Shown: positions 24,406-34,118, counted from the first letter of the stretch. The stretch is 64,000 nt of DNA from Croceibacterium_B sp963811255 (GCA_963811255.1 CAWEQI010000003.1:434001-498000), one strand, 5' to 3'. Translations and numbers: made by a program. Notes: generated by a model not told the origin, from the letters alone.

Positions 24406-25305
24406 TCACCCCGTCGCGCCGCGGAACATCCCTTCCTGCGCGGTGCTTGCCGCCAGGCGGCCGTCGCGGGTGAAGATGCGGCCGAAGTTGAGCCCGCGAG
24501 CGTGGCCGCTCCACGGGCTCTCCATCGCGTAGAGCAGCCATTCGTCGGCCCGGGCGTCCTCGTGAAACCAGATCGCATGGTCGAGGCTCGCGCCCTTCAC
24601 GTCGCCGCGGGCGAAGGCGAGGCCGTGGGGCAGGAGGCAGGTCGCCATCAGCCGCATGTCGCTGAAGTAGGCCAGCACGGCGCGATGAACCTGCGGATCG
24701 TCGGGCAAGGACGCGCGGGCACGAAACCAGACGCGTTGCTCGGGCGAAGAAGGCTCGCGGCTGAGCAGTCCGGTCGGGTTCGCCGCGCGTACTTCAATTG
24801 GCCGCGGGCGCAGGATGATTCTCGGTGCATGGGCTTCGATTTCGCCGCGATGGCGTTCGAGCACGGCCTCCTCGGGTTCGAGCGCCTCCGGCGGCGGAAC
24901 GTCCGGCATTCGCGCCGCCTGGTGCTGCGGCCCGTCCTCCCGGCGCTGGAACGAGACAGAGCAGGCGAGGATTTGCCGCTGGTCCTGCAGCGCGACCACG
25001 CGGCGGTTGCTGAAGCTGCCGCCATCGAAGCCGCGCTCGATGCGGTACTCGACCGAATGATCCTCGCTGCCGCCGCGCAGGAAGTAGGCGTGGAGCGAGT
25101 GGGGCGGGCGGTCCGCGGGCGCGGTCGCCTGCGCCGCCGTCAGCGCCTGGGCGATCACCTGTCCGCCGAACACCCGGCCGACTCCGTCGCGCCTGCGCGG
25201 CCCTTCGAAGCGGTCGCCACCGAGTGGCCGGAGCTGGAGCATGCGCAGTAAGTCGGCGACGAGCTGCTCGGCGTTGGGCGGGTTTTCGAAGGGGGGCGTG
25301 GCCAT
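24406..25305 (-). CDS. tesB: acyl-CoA thioesterase II (TesB-type)
   Basis: A 299-residue double-hotdog thioesterase. Visible features are GRVFGGQVIAQALTAAQAT near the N-terminus (first hotdog), SLHAYFLRGG, the GFDGGSFSNRRVVALQ segment with catalytic Asp region, and a second hotdog with SLDHAIWFHEDARADEWLLY and a C-terminal GMFRGATG. It hydrolyses medium/long acyl-CoAs in the cytoplasm. The start at ATG 25305 begins the protein with ATPPFENPP; ATG 25317 is possible, and neither has a clear ribosome site. Confidence 0.9.
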   Translation of the reverse strand: MATPPFENPPNAEQLVADLLRMLQLRPLGGDRFEGPRRRDGVGRVFGGQVIAQALTAAQATAPADRPPHSLHAYFLRGGSEDHSVEYRIERGFDGGSFSNRRVVALQDQRQILACSVSFQRREDGPQHQAARMPDVPPPEALEPEEAVLERHRGEIEAHAPRIILRPRPIEVRAANPTGLLSREPSSPEQRVWFRARASLPDDPQVHRAVLAYFSDMRLMATCLLPHGLAFARGDVKGASLDHAIWFHEDARADEWLLYAMESPWSGHARGLNFGRIFTRDGRLAASTAQEGMFRGATG

Positions 25306-25348
25306 CGTCCGCGCCATGCGCAAGCGCGCGCGCGAAATCAATCGCCGG

Positions 25349-26206
25349 TCAGCCGGCGCCCCCGGCCGCTTTGGAAAGCCCCGTCTTGCGCAATGCGCGC
25401 CAGGCCAACGCCTTGGCGCGGTTTGTCGCCGGCCAGCGGCCCGGCGCCCGCGGGCGCATCCCCGCGCGGCGCAGCACAGCGTTGAACGCCCGCGCGTCCG
25501 CTTCCGCATAGCTCCACTCGCTCCGCCAGGTGACGGAGAGGGAGATCGAGGTCTCGGGCCCGTTACGTACGAAATGCGGCGCCATCACCGGGACGTAGAG
25601 CGCTTCGCCGGCGGCCAGACTCCAGGGAGAGCCCCGCGCTTCGATCTCGTCCTGCCACGGCAGTTCGGGCCCGCCGCCACGGTGATAGATCTCGTGCCGC
25701 TCGTCGGCCGCGCACAGGGTATCGCCGGCTGGGAACACCGTCATCGTCTTGCGCCCGCGGAGCTGCAGCAGAATATTGTGCTCGGGATCGAAGTGATAGG
25801 GCGTCACCGCGCCGGGCGAGGTGGTGAAGATGTATCCCTGGATGTTGAAGACGGTGCCGGTCCGGCGCTCGATTGATGGTCGCAATTCGGCGAGCACCTC
25901 CTCAAGCAGGCGCGCGTACAGCGGGTCCTGCTCGACCTCGCGCAAGGCCACCCACGAAGCCGCGCTGTCGATGTTGCGGATGCGGTCGCCGATCTCGTCG
26001 AGCAGCTGCTCGGGCCGCTCGACCACTCCGACCGGTTGGTCGCCCAGATTGCATTCGAGGCAGTGCTGCGGCAGCCGCTCGGCGAGCTGCGCAAGCGCTT
26101 CGAGTTCGAGCAGCGGGTGATTGTGCAACTCGTGCGTAAGCTTATGCGGGATCTCGGGGTAGTTCACGCCGAATGCCGCGACGGTTTCGGAGGGATAGAT
26201 GGTCAT
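25349..26206 (-). CDS. JmjC/cupin-like oxygenase-fold protein
   Basis: A 285-residue protein with a cupin_8/JmjC-like core. The candidate metal ligands are in TPYHFDPEHNILLQLRGRK (HxD) and a later His in VPVMAPHFVRNG; the region between holds DEIEARGSPWSLAAGEALY. JmjC-type proteins are Fe(II)/2-oxoglutarate hydroxylases, but some members are inactive. The substrate is unknown. It is coupled to the upstream GNAT gene by an ATGA overlap (26203-26206) and followed by tesB. Confidence 0.78.
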   Translation of the reverse strand: MTIYPSETVAAFGVNYPEIPHKLTHELHNHPLLELEALAQLAERLPQHCLECNLGDQPVGVVERPEQLLDEIGDRIRNIDSAASWVALREVEQDPLYARLLEEVLAELRPSIERRTGTVFNIQGYIFTTSPGAVTPYHFDPEHNILLQLRGRKTMTVFPAGDTLCAADERHEIYHRGGGPELPWQDEIEARGSPWSLAAGEALYVPVMAPHFVRNGPETSISLSVTWRSEWSYAEADARAFNAVLRRAGMRPRAPGRWPATNRAKALAWRALRKTGLSKAAGGAG

Positions 26207-27375
26207 GGGTTGGCCTCTTGGGGCTGGGGCCACCTTTCCAATTGCAGCAAGCGGTTGAACACGCCTCGGCGCACACGGCCGCCGATGCCGATGGAGACCT
26301 TGCCCACCGCCCGGCGCTCGCGCCACATCGCGTTCATCACCGGGTGGTCGGCGGCGGCGCAGGAGTCGCACCATTCGAACGGCCGGCGGTCGATCGCGGA
26401 GAGGAACTCGGCTTCGAGCAGCACGCCAGGCGCGAAGCGGCCGTAGCGCTCGTCGAAGGCGGTCTTGAACCCGAATGCGCCGGGTTCGGCGAGGAACGTC
26501 GACAGCATCGCCAGCGGGCGGCCGTCGAGGGTCAGGGAAAGGCGCAGCAGGCGGCCATGCGCCGCGGCCTTGGTGAGGCTCTCGCGGAAGATGGCGGCCG
26601 TGGCCGGATCGCGGCGCAGGGCGGAGCCGGCCTTGCCTTTCCAGCCGGCCCCTTCGAGCGCGAGGAAGTCGGCGATCCACTTGTCGATACCGGATGCGCC
26701 CGTGGCCCAGCGGAAGCGCACGTCGCCGAGCTCCTCGAGCCGGCGCAGGCGGCGGGCAAGGTCCTTTCGCTTGCGGCGCGACAGGGCGGTCTGGCTATAG
26801 CTTTCGGCGGAGCCGTCCGCGGCCAGCATCGCCCGCCGTTCGCGCTGGACCACGCCCCAGGGGCGGCCGTCGTCGGCCAGCACGTCCTCGAGGGCTGCGG
26901 CGAGGGGGCCGTCGAGCCCCAGTGCCGGCAAGTGCAGGAACAGTGCCGCGCCCGGCTCCGCATCGCAGTCAGCGAGCAGAGCGCGCCAGAAGGCGGGCTC
27001 GAAGCCTTTCGCCACCAGGGGGGTGCCGAGGAAGCAGTTGGGGTGGACCCAGGCCTGCCTATGCGGCAGCGGCTTGCCGTAATAGCGCCGCTCGCGCCGT
27101 AGCGGTAGCAGTCCGGCGAGAACACCGTCGGCTTCGAGCGCGAGAAGCTCGACTTTGACTTCGGGGTCGAGCGCGCGCAGCGAGGGGAGGAGGTACCAGC
27201 TTTCGAAGAACGGGTTGGGCTCGCTCGCCCATTGCGCCAGGGCATCCCAGCGGGCGATCTCGGCCGGAGTATCGAACGCGCGCCAGTCGTGCGCTGTGAG
27301 GTGCAGGTCTGGTGCGCGCGGTGGGAGCGCATTGCGGCGCGCGAACTCGGCGAGGGCGACGGCCCGATTGGTCAT
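26203..27375 (-). CDS. GNAT-family acetyltransferase (BioF2-like/FemAB-type)
   Basis: A 390-residue protein with two GNAT-like halves. The C-terminal half has ALSRRKRKDLARRLRRLEELG, FLALEGAGWKGKAGSALRR, RLLRLSLTLDGRPLAMLSTF and GFKTAFDERYGRFAPGVLLE, as in GNAT domains of the BioF2-like/CelD family linked to polysaccharide or peptidoglycan modification. The acceptor is unknown. It is translationally coupled to the JmjC-like gene, so the two may act in the same pathway. Confidence 0.8.
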   Translation of the reverse strand: MTNRAVALAEFARRNALPPRAPDLHLTAHDWRAFDTPAEIARWDALAQWASEPNPFFESWYLLPSLRALDPEVKVELLALEADGVLAGLLPLRRERRYYGKPLPHRQAWVHPNCFLGTPLVAKGFEPAFWRALLADCDAEPGAALFLHLPALGLDGPLAAALEDVLADDGRPWGVVQRERRAMLAADGSAESYSQTALSRRKRKDLARRLRRLEELGDVRFRWATGASGIDKWIADFLALEGAGWKGKAGSALRRDPATAAIFRESLTKAAAHGRLLRLSLTLDGRPLAMLSTFLAEPGAFGFKTAFDERYGRFAPGVLLEAEFLSAIDRRPFEWCDSCAAADHPVMNAMWRERRAVGKVSIGIGGRVRRGVFNRLLQLERWPQPQEANP

Positions 27376-27385
27376 CCCTGACGAT

Positions 27386-27427
27386 AACCTCTTCGGCGGC
27401 GGCGGTCAGTGCCGCCGCCGAAGGGTT
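27386..27427. terminator. hairpin after hppA
   Basis: Arms CTTCGGCGGCGGC (27391-27403) and GCCGCCGCCGAAG (27411-27423) form a perfect 13-bp stem with a 7-nt loop, extended by AACC/GGTT across a one-base bulge. It lies between the end of hppA and the start of the GNAT gene on the minus strand. There is no long T-tract, so it may be a terminator or an mRNA-stabilising structure. Confidence 0.55.
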
Positions 27428-27480
27428 ACCGCGGCTGTCCCAAGGAAGCTTTAACGGCTTTGCGCCTGTCCCGGTCTGGT

Positions 27481-29586
27481 TCAGCCTGCCGCCAGCGCCG
27501 CCAGCAGCAGCAGGGCGACGATGTTGGTGATCTTGATCATGGGATTGACCGCCGGGCCGGCGGTGTCCTTGTAGGGATCGCCGACCGTGTCGCCGGTCAC
27601 GGCGGCTTTGTGCGCCTCGGAGCCCTTGCCGCCGTAGTTGCCGTCCTCGATGTATTTCTTGGCATTGTCCCATGCGCCGCCGCCGGCGGTCATGCTGATC
27701 GCCACGAACAACCCGCCGACGATCACGCCCAGCAGCAGCGCGCCCAACGAGGCGAAGCCGTTCGCCCGCCCGGCGATCCAGCTGATCACGAAATAGACCA
27801 CAATCGGGGTCAGCACCGGCAGCAGGCTCGGCACGATCATTTCCTTGATCGCCGCCTTGGTGACGAGGTCGACCGTCTTGGCGTAGTTCGGGCGGCTGGT
27901 GCCGGCCATGATGCCCGGATCGTTCTTGAACTGGTCGCGCACGTCGATCACCACGTCGCCCGCCGCGCGGCCGACCGCGGTCATGCCCATTGCCCCGAAC
28001 AGGAACGGCAGCAACGCGCCGAGCAGCAAGCCGACGATCACGTAGGGGTTCTCGAGGCTGAAGTTGACCGTCAACGTCGGGAAGAACTGCCTCAGGTCGG
28101 TGGTGTAGGCGGCGAACAGCACCAGCGCGCCGAGCGCGGCCGAGCCGATGGCGTAGCCCTTGGTCACCGCCTTGGTGGTATTGCCGACCGCGTCGAGCGC
28201 GTCGGTCTTCTGGCGCACCGCGTCGTCGAGCCCGGCCATTTCGGCGATGCCGCCGGCGTTGTCGGTAACTGGCCCGTAAGCGTCGAGCGCGACCACCATG
28301 CCCGCGAGCGAGAGCATCGCGGTGACCGCGTAGGCGATTCCGATCAGCCCGGCGAGCTGGTAGGCGATGATGATCCCGGCGACGATCACCAGCGCCGGCA
28401 GCGCGGTCGCCTCGAGGCTGATCGCCAGGCCCTGGATGACGTTTGTGCCGTGGCCGGTCTCCGAAGCCTTGGCGATCGAGCGCACCGGGCGGAAGTTGGT
28501 CCCGGTGTAATACTCGGTGATCCAGATGATCAACCCCGTGATGACCAGGCCGACCATCGCGCACCAGAACAGCGTCCAGCCGGTGAATCCGCCGACGCCG
28601 ACGACCGCGCCGGCGATCGGCGTGTTCATGTCGCCCAGCGCCAGCCACATCACGAACCAGATCGCGAACACCGACAGGATCGCGGTGACCAGGAAGCCCT
28701 TGTACATCGCCCCCATGATCGACTGGCTCGAACCGAGCCGGACGAAATAGGTGCCGATGATCGAAGTGACGATGCAGGCGCCGCCGATCAGCAGCGGCAG
28801 GCTCATCAGCGCCATCAGCTTGGCGCCGGAGAGCAGCAGCGCGGTGAGCACCATCGTCGCGCCGACGGTGACGACGTAAGTCTCAAACAGGTCGGCGGCC
28901 ATGCCGGCACAATCGCCGACGTTGTCACCCACGTTGTCGGCTATCACCGCCGGATTGCGCGGATCATCCTCGGGAATGCCGGCTTCGACCTTGCCGACGA
29001 GGTCGGCGCCGACATCGGCCGCCTTGGTGAAGATGCCGCCGCCGAGACGGGCGAAAATCGAGATCAGCGAAGCGCCGAAGGCGAGGGCGGTGAGCGCTTC
29101 GACCACCGTGCGGTCGGTCCCGCCGACGGTGTAGCCGCCCGGGCCGGTGAGCCACCAGAAGAACACCGAGATCGCTAGCAGGGCGAGCCCGGCGACGAGC
29201 ATACCAGTGATCGCGCCGGCGCGGAAAGCGAGGGTCAGGCCCGGCTGCAGCCCGGTCTGCGCCGCGGCGGCGGTGCGCACGTTGGCGCGCACAGAGATGT
29301 TCATGCCGATGAACCCGGCGGTGCCAGAGAGTACCGAGCCGAGCACGAAGCCGACGCCGCTGACCCAACCGAGGAACACCACGACGACGACCGCGACCAG
29401 GATGCCGACGATGCCGATGGTGGTGTACTGGCGGCGTAGATAGGCCTGCGCGCCTTCCTGGATCGCCCCGGCGATCTGCTGCATTTTTTCGCTGCCGGCC
29501 GATGAGCCAAGCACCTGACGGCTGGTGAAAAAGCCGTAGATCACGGCAAGCAGACCCAGCCCGATGGCGATAACCACGAGGTTCAT
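27481..29586 (-). CDS. hppA: membrane proton-translocating pyrophosphatase
   Basis: A 701-residue polytopic protein (about 16 helices) that couples pyrophosphate hydrolysis to H+ export. Key motifs are GGGIFTKAADVGADLVGKVE, the substrate site IPEDDPRNPAVIADNVGDNVG and later DVVIDVRDQFKNDPGIM. The diagnostic position reads GNTTKAVTKG: Lys where K+-dependent enzymes have Ala, so this is the K+-independent H+-pumping type. A signal peptide-like first helix is seen. It lies alone, followed by a hairpin. Confidence 0.96.
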   Translation of the reverse strand: MNLVVIAIGLGLLAVIYGFFTSRQVLGSSAGSEKMQQIAGAIQEGAQAYLRRQYTTIGIVGILVAVVVVVFLGWVSGVGFVLGSVLSGTAGFIGMNISVRANVRTAAAAQTGLQPGLTLAFRAGAITGMLVAGLALLAISVFFWWLTGPGGYTVGGTDRTVVEALTALAFGASLISIFARLGGGIFTKAADVGADLVGKVEAGIPEDDPRNPAVIADNVGDNVGDCAGMAADLFETYVVTVGATMVLTALLLSGAKLMALMSLPLLIGGACIVTSIIGTYFVRLGSSQSIMGAMYKGFLVTAILSVFAIWFVMWLALGDMNTPIAGAVVGVGGFTGWTLFWCAMVGLVITGLIIWITEYYTGTNFRPVRSIAKASETGHGTNVIQGLAISLEATALPALVIVAGIIIAYQLAGLIGIAYAVTAMLSLAGMVVALDAYGPVTDNAGGIAEMAGLDDAVRQKTDALDAVGNTTKAVTKGYAIGSAALGALVLFAAYTTDLRQFFPTLTVNFSLENPYVIVGLLLGALLPFLFGAMGMTAVGRAAGDVVIDVRDQFKNDPGIMAGTSRPNYAKTVDLVTKAAIKEMIVPSLLPVLTPIVVYFVISWIAGRANGFASLGALLLGVIVGGLFVAISMTAGGGAWDNAKKYIEDGNYGGKGSEAHKAAVTGDTVGDPYKDTAGPAVNPMIKITNIVALLLLAALAAG

Positions 29587-29724
29587 TGCTGAACTTCCCC
29601 CTCACTCCAAAACAAATCCGCGGCACGACGGGGAATTCCCGCGGCCGCAGGCGCTGCCGCTCGCTAAAGGGCGCCGCGGGCGGGCGCAAGCCTTTTGCGG
29701 CAGATTTGCGCGAGTTCGAGCGCG

Positions 29725-30594
29725 CTAGTTGTGCTCGTAGCCGAGCGGCCCGTCGAGCGTCTTTCCATCCAGCAGGAGCGGGCCCTCTTCGCATTGGCGC
29801 ACATCGCCGATGCGCCAGGCGCTGACGGTGGGCTCGGTGCCGGCGGGGAGGGTGAATAGCAGCTCGTAGTCCTCGCCCCAGCGCAAGGCGTCGTCTCGGC
29901 GATCTTCCGGCACGGCGATGGGGACATCGACCGAGGTCAGCGCCAGCGTCACGCCGCTCGCCTCGGCGATCCGCGAGGCGTCGAGCAGCAGCCCGTCGGA
30001 GATGTCCATCATCGCGCTCACTAGCGGCGCCAGCGCTTCGCCTTCGGCGAGGCAGGCGAGCGGGCGGCGATAGGCGAGGCTGTCGCCGCCGGTGCCGTCG
30101 CGCAGAGCTTCGAGGCCGGCCATGGCGCCGCCGAGCGGGCCGGTGACCCACACGCTGTCGCCCGGCTTCGCCCCGGCGCGCGAGGGCACCGGGTGATGTG
30201 TTGCCCGGCCGATCGCGGTCATTCCCCAGCAGCGCGGCGGCCCGCCGGAGGAGGTGTCGCCGCCGAGCAACGGCACATCGTAGCGGGTCAGCGCTTCGGC
30301 GAGCCCGGCGAGGAAGCGCTCGTCGCCGGGGCCGAGCATGTGCCCGAGCAGCACGCCGATCGGCCGCGCGCCCTTGGCGGCGAGGTCCGACAGGTTGACC
30401 GAGACCAGCTTCCAGGCGACGTCGGCGAGGTCCTGGCCCGGCAGCGTGTGAACGCCTTCCACCACGGTATCGTGCTTCAGCACCAGCGTCTCGCCACCGA
30501 ATTCGAGCACTGCGCAGTCGTCGGCAAGCCCGCGCGCGGCGGGATTGTTGGCCAGGGCTTTGAGGGAATCGACGAAGGCGCGTTCGGCGCTCAC
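29725..30594 (-). CDS. thiL: thiamine-monophosphate kinase
   Basis: A 289-residue enzyme phosphorylating thiamine monophosphate to thiamine diphosphate with ATP. Family features are DDCAVLEFGGETLVLKHDTVVEGVH near the N-terminus (metal-binding Asp residues), SDLAAKGARPIGVLLGHML, GGDTSSGGPPRCWGMTAIGR and the MMDISDGLLLDASRIAEASG block. The start is GTG 30594, overlapping the nusB stop (GTGA), so it is coupled to nusB. The nusB-thiL order is common in proteobacteria. Confidence 0.94.
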   Translation of the reverse strand: MSAERAFVDSLKALANNPAARGLADDCAVLEFGGETLVLKHDTVVEGVHTLPGQDLADVAWKLVSVNLSDLAAKGARPIGVLLGHMLGPGDERFLAGLAEALTRYDVPLLGGDTSSGGPPRCWGMTAIGRATHHPVPSRAGAKPGDSVWVTGPLGGAMAGLEALRDGTGGDSLAYRRPLACLAEGEALAPLVSAMMDISDGLLLDASRIAEASGVTLALTSVDVPIAVPEDRRDDALRWGEDYELLFTLPAGTEPTVSAWRIGDVRQCEEGPLLLDGKTLDGPLGYEHN

Positions 30595-31037
30595 CGCACC
30601 GCCTTGGCCACCGCGTCGAGCACGCCGTTGACGATCCGCGCGTCGCGCTCGTCGAAGAACGCATGGGCGACGTCGACGTATTCGCCAATCGCGGTGCCGA
30701 CCGGAATGTCGGCCCGAGCGAGTAGCTCGTAAGCGCCGGCGCGGAGGATCTGCAGCATCGTCCTGTCGAGCCGTTCCAGCCGCCAGCTGCTGGTGAGCTT
30801 GCCACGCAGCAGTGCATCGATTTCCTCGCGGCGGGCGAGGGCGCCGGCGACCAGGTCGTCGAAGAAGGATACGTCGGCGTCGGCGTACTGGTCGTCCTCA
30901 ATTGCGCGGCCGAGGCGGTGCTGGTGGAACTCGTCGAGCAGCTTGGCCTGGGGCGTGCCTTCCATCTCGTGCTGGTACAGCGCTTGCACCGCTGCGAGCC
31001 GCGCAGCGGAACGAGAGAGGGCGCGCGCGTTGCTCAT
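30591..31037 (-). CDS. nusB: transcription antitermination factor NusB
   Basis: A 148-residue all-helical RNA-binding factor acting with NusA, NusE and NusG at rRNA operons. Visible features are SAARLAAVQALYQHEMEGTP, typical of the N-terminus, and RTMLQILRAGAYELLARADIPVGTAIGEYVDVAHAF towards the C-terminus. The ATG (31037) overlaps the hisD stop by 4 nt (TCAT), and its stop overlaps the thiL start, giving a tightly coupled hisG-hisD-nusB-thiL unit. Confidence 0.95.
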   Translation of the reverse strand: MSNARALSRSAARLAAVQALYQHEMEGTPQAKLLDEFHQHRLGRAIEDDQYADADVSFFDDLVAGALARREEIDALLRGKLTSSWRLERLDRTMLQILRAGAYELLARADIPVGTAIGEYVDVAHAFFDERDARIVNGVLDAVAKAVR

Positions 31038-32323
31038 GAGAGCCGCACCTTCACCGAATGGGCGTGCGCGGGCAGGCCTTCGGCTTCGGCCAACGCGATC
31101 GCCGCCGGGCCGAGCTGGCCGAGCGCGTCCGCATCCACGGCAATGAAGCTGGTCCGCTTCATGAAATCGAGCACCGACAGGCCACTGGCGAACCGCGCAC
31201 GGCGCCCGGTCGGCAGCACGTGGTTGGGTCCGGCGATGTAGTCGCCGACCGCCTCCGGCGTGTGGCGACCGAGGAACACGCTGCCGGCGTGGCGGATCTG
31301 CGCGAACATCGCCTCGGGATCGTCGACCGCCAGTTCGAGATGCTCGGCGGCGAGGCGGTTGGCGAGGGCGGGCGCTTCGTCGAGATCGGAGACCACCAGC
31401 AGCACGCCGTGCGCGTCCCAGCTTGCCCGCGCGGTGCGGCGGGTGGCGAGGGTCGAGCATTGGACGTCGACGCGGTCCTCGACCTGCTCGGCGAACAGCG
31501 GATCGTCGGTAATCAGGATCGATTGCGCCGAGGGATCGTGCTCGGCCTGGCTCAGCAGGTCGGCGGCGATCCAGTCGGGATCGTTCTTGCCGTCGGCGAT
31601 CACCAGGATTTCGCTCGGCCCGGCAACCATGTCAATGCCGATCACGCCGTAGAGCTGGCGCTTGGCTTCGGCGACGAATGCGTTGCCGGGGCCGACGATC
31701 ACGTCGACCGGGCGGATGCGCTCGGTGCCGTACGCGAGCGCGCCGATCGCCTGGGCGCCGCCGATGCGCCAGATTTCCTCGATGCCGGCGATGTGCGCGG
31801 CGGCGAGGACCAGCGGGTTGGTCTCGCCCTTGGGCGTGGGGGTGACGACCGCCAGCCGTTCGACTCCGGCGGCCTTGGCGGGGATGGCGTTCATCAGCAG
31901 CGAGGAAGGGTAGGAGGCGCGGCCGCCGGGGACATAGAGCCCGGCGGCATCGACCGGAAGCCAGCGCGCGCCGAGGCGGACGCCGGTCTCGTCGGTGTAG
32001 TCGCGGTCGCGCGGCAACTGGTGCTCGTGGTAGTCGCGAATGCGCGCGGCGGCGAGCTCGAGCGCTTCCCGCAGCTTCGGATCGAGCGCGCCGTAAGCGT
32101 GCTCGCAGGCTTCGGGCGAAATGCGCCAGTCCTCTTCCGAGCGCAGCGGATAGCTGTCGAAGCGCATGGTGTGCTCGATTAACGCCATATCGCCCTGGGT
32201 GCGCACCTTGGCGAGGATGTCGCTCACTGTGCGGCCGACGTCGGCCTCGCTTTCACGGCGGTCATTGACCAGGCGCGCGAACTTGCGTTCGAAGTCGGGA
32301 TCGGAGGTCCTGAGGCGCTGCAT
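31034..32323 (-). CDS. hisD: histidinol dehydrogenase
   Basis: A 429-residue NAD+- and Zn-dependent enzyme catalysing the last two steps of histidine synthesis. Features are YVPGGRASYPSSLLMNAIPAKAAGV, the nucleotide region VDVIVGPGNAFVAEAKRQLYG, IDMVAGPSEILVIAD, LSQAEHDPSAQSILIT (Zn ligands Q/H) and GPNHVLPTGRRARFASGLSV near the C-terminus. The start at ATG 32323 overlaps the hisG stop (ATGA). Confidence 0.97.
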   Translation of the reverse strand: MQRLRTSDPDFERKFARLVNDRRESEADVGRTVSDILAKVRTQGDMALIEHTMRFDSYPLRSEEDWRISPEACEHAYGALDPKLREALELAAARIRDYHEHQLPRDRDYTDETGVRLGARWLPVDAAGLYVPGGRASYPSSLLMNAIPAKAAGVERLAVVTPTPKGETNPLVLAAAHIAGIEEIWRIGGAQAIGALAYGTERIRPVDVIVGPGNAFVAEAKRQLYGVIGIDMVAGPSEILVIADGKNDPDWIAADLLSQAEHDPSAQSILITDDPLFAEQVEDRVDVQCSTLATRRTARASWDAHGVLLVVSDLDEAPALANRLAAEHLELAVDDPEAMFAQIRHAGSVFLGRHTPEAVGDYIAGPNHVLPTGRRARFASGLSVLDFMKRTSFIAVDADALGQLGPAAIALAEAEGLPAHAHSVKVRLS

Positions 32324-32973
32324 CAAGCGGCCTCGTCGGCGCTCAGCGCGCGGAAGGTCTCGACCAGCGCGGCGACTCGCGTGTCGGTCTTGAGCGCAGC
32401 GCGATTGACGATCAGCCGGGCGGAGACCTCCATGATGGTGGCGATCTCGACCAGGCCGTTGTCCTTCAGCGTCTGCCCGGTCGAGACGAGATCGACGATC
32501 TGCCCGGCGAGGCCGAGCCCCGGCGCCAGTTCCATCGCGCCGTTCAACTTGATGCACTCGGCCTGGACGCCCTGCCGCTCGAACCACCGCTGGGTCACAT
32601 TCGGGTATTTGGTCGCCACGCGGATGTGGCTGATGCCGCCGGACTGCTTCGCCCCTGCAGGCGCGGCAAGCGACAGGCGGCAATGGCCGATGGCGAGATC
32701 GACCGGCGCGTAAAGTTCGGAAAAATCAAATTCTTCGATCACATCGGAACCGACGATGCCCGCCTGCGCGGCGCCAAACGCGACGAACGTGGCCACGTCG
32801 AACGCGCGCACGCGGATGATCCGCGTGGCGCTGTCTTCGCAGGCGAACGACAGCGAACGGTTGCCCTTGTCGTGGAACGAGCTTTCCGGCACGAGGCCGG
32901 CGCGCGCCATCACCGGCAGCGCCTCGTCGAGGATGCGCCCCTTGGGCACGGCGAAGGTCAGCGGCTCGGGCAT
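32323..32973 (-). CDS. hisG: ATP phosphoribosyltransferase, short (HisG_S) form
   Basis: A 216-residue catalytic subunit for the first histidine-pathway step (ATP + PRPP). It starts LTFAVPKGRILDEALPVMARAG, has GIVGSDVIEEF and the PRPP-binding DLVSTGQTLKDNGLVE motif. It lacks the C-terminal regulatory ACT-like domain of long HisG, so it should need HisZ, which is not in the window. The start is ATG 32973; a longer start at 33009 is possible but lies in the divergent promoter gap of about 41 nt. Confidence 0.95.
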   Translation of the reverse strand: MPEPLTFAVPKGRILDEALPVMARAGLVPESSFHDKGNRSLSFACEDSATRIIRVRAFDVATFVAFGAAQAGIVGSDVIEEFDFSELYAPVDLAIGHCRLSLAAPAGAKQSGGISHIRVATKYPNVTQRWFERQGVQAECIKLNGAMELAPGLGLAGQIVDLVSTGQTLKDNGLVEIATIMEVSARLIVNRAALKTDTRVAALVETFRALSADEAA

Positions 32974-33014
32974 GTCGGCGCCAATAGTCAGCAGCCGGGG
33001 AAAGGGCAACGCAT

Positions 33015-34118
33015 ATGGCCGAGCAGGGCGTCATGGCTATCGTCGATGTCCGCGAAGCGATCGAGTGGCAGGCGCGGCATTCCGAGGAAGCCGGCGCGCC
33101 GAACACCGCGCGGGTGATCCGCGCCGAGCTGGCGATCCTCGACAGCGACACCGCCACCGGTCGGCGGATGCAGCACTGGCACGGGCTGGTGCTGGCCGAC
33201 GCCTTGCCGCTGCGCATCGCCGGCGGGCTGCACTGGCTGTATCTGTCGGGCGAGGACCGTCGGCTGGAGCCGGTGTATCAAGGCCTGCTCACCGACCAGA
33301 GCGCGATCGACGCCATCGTCGCCGACATGGCAGAGAAATTCGATGCGCCGCTGATGAGCTGGCTCGACAGCCCGCCGCAGACCAACGAGGCGGGGCGCTC
33401 GGCGAGCATCATGGCAGGGCTGCTGTGGCTGTCGCAGGGGCTCGGGCCGAAGTTCGAGCTGGGCGAGATCGGCGCCAGCGCCGGCGTCAACACCATGATG
33501 GGCAGGTATTTCTACGACCTCGGCGGGGTCAGGGTCGGGCCGAGCCTATCGCGGATGAAAATCGCCCCCGAATGGCGCGGCCCGCCGCCGCCCGAGGGCG
33601 AGGTCGAGCTGGTCGCTGTACGCGGCAGCGACATCGCCCCGATCGACCTGACCGACCCCGACCAGGCGCTGCGCCTGAAGGCGTACGTGTGGCCCGAAGC
33701 GAGGGAGCGGATGGCCCGGCTCGACGTCGCCATCGCCATCGCCGAACGCTCGCCGCCCGACCTGGTGCGGATGGACGCGGTTCCGTTCGTTCGCGAGATG
33801 CTCGAACGGCCGCACGAGGAGGGCGTCACCCGCGCGCTGTTCCACACCGTCATGTGGCAATACCTGCCCGACCACTCGAAGCGGGCGATCACCGAGATGA
33901 TGGAACAGGCCGGCGGCAACGCCACCGCCGAGCGGCCGCTCGCGTGGCTGGCGCTGGAGACCAACCGCGAGACTTTCCGGCACGAGCTGTGGGTGCGTTA
34001 CTGGCCGGGCGGCGAGGACGCGGTGCAGCTCGCTACCGCGCACCCGCACGGCGCGTGGATCGAGTGGTTTGACGCGCCGCGAGGCGCCTCCGACGGGACA
34101 ATTTGGCGCAAATTGTAA
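33015..34118 (+). CDS. DUF2332 family protein
   Basis: A 367-residue cytoplasmic protein matching the DUF2332 family. Characteristic stretches are EAIEWQARHSEEAGAPNTARVI, the central TNEAGRSASIMAGLLWLSQGLGPKFELGEIGASAGVN, and RALFHTVMWQYLPD, with HPHGAWIEWF near the end. Function is unknown; the core sequence after TNE resembles a Rossmann-like methyltransferase arrangement (ELGEIGASAG), an inference from motif only. It is divergent from hisG. Confidence 0.85.
   Translation: MAEQGVMAIVDVREAIEWQARHSEEAGAPNTARVIRAELAILDSDTATGRRMQHWHGLVLADALPLRIAGGLHWLYLSGEDRRLEPVYQGLLTDQSAIDAIVADMAEKFDAPLMSWLDSPPQTNEAGRSASIMAGLLWLSQGLGPKFELGEIGASAGVNTMMGRYFYDLGGVRVGPSLSRMKIAPEWRGPPPPEGEVELVAVRGSDIAPIDLTDPDQALRLKAYVWPEARERMARLDVAIAIAERSPPDLVRMDAVPFVREMLERPHEEGVTRALFHTVMWQYLPDHSKRAITEMMEQAGGNATAERPLAWLALETNRETFRHELWVRYWPGGEDAVQLATAHPHGAWIEWFDAPRGASDGTIWRKL

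Noticed and set aside
27409..29178. 589-codon open frame opposite hppA
   Set aside because: Antisense shadow of a conserved pyrophosphatase; low-complexity composition from GC-rich codons, no domain.
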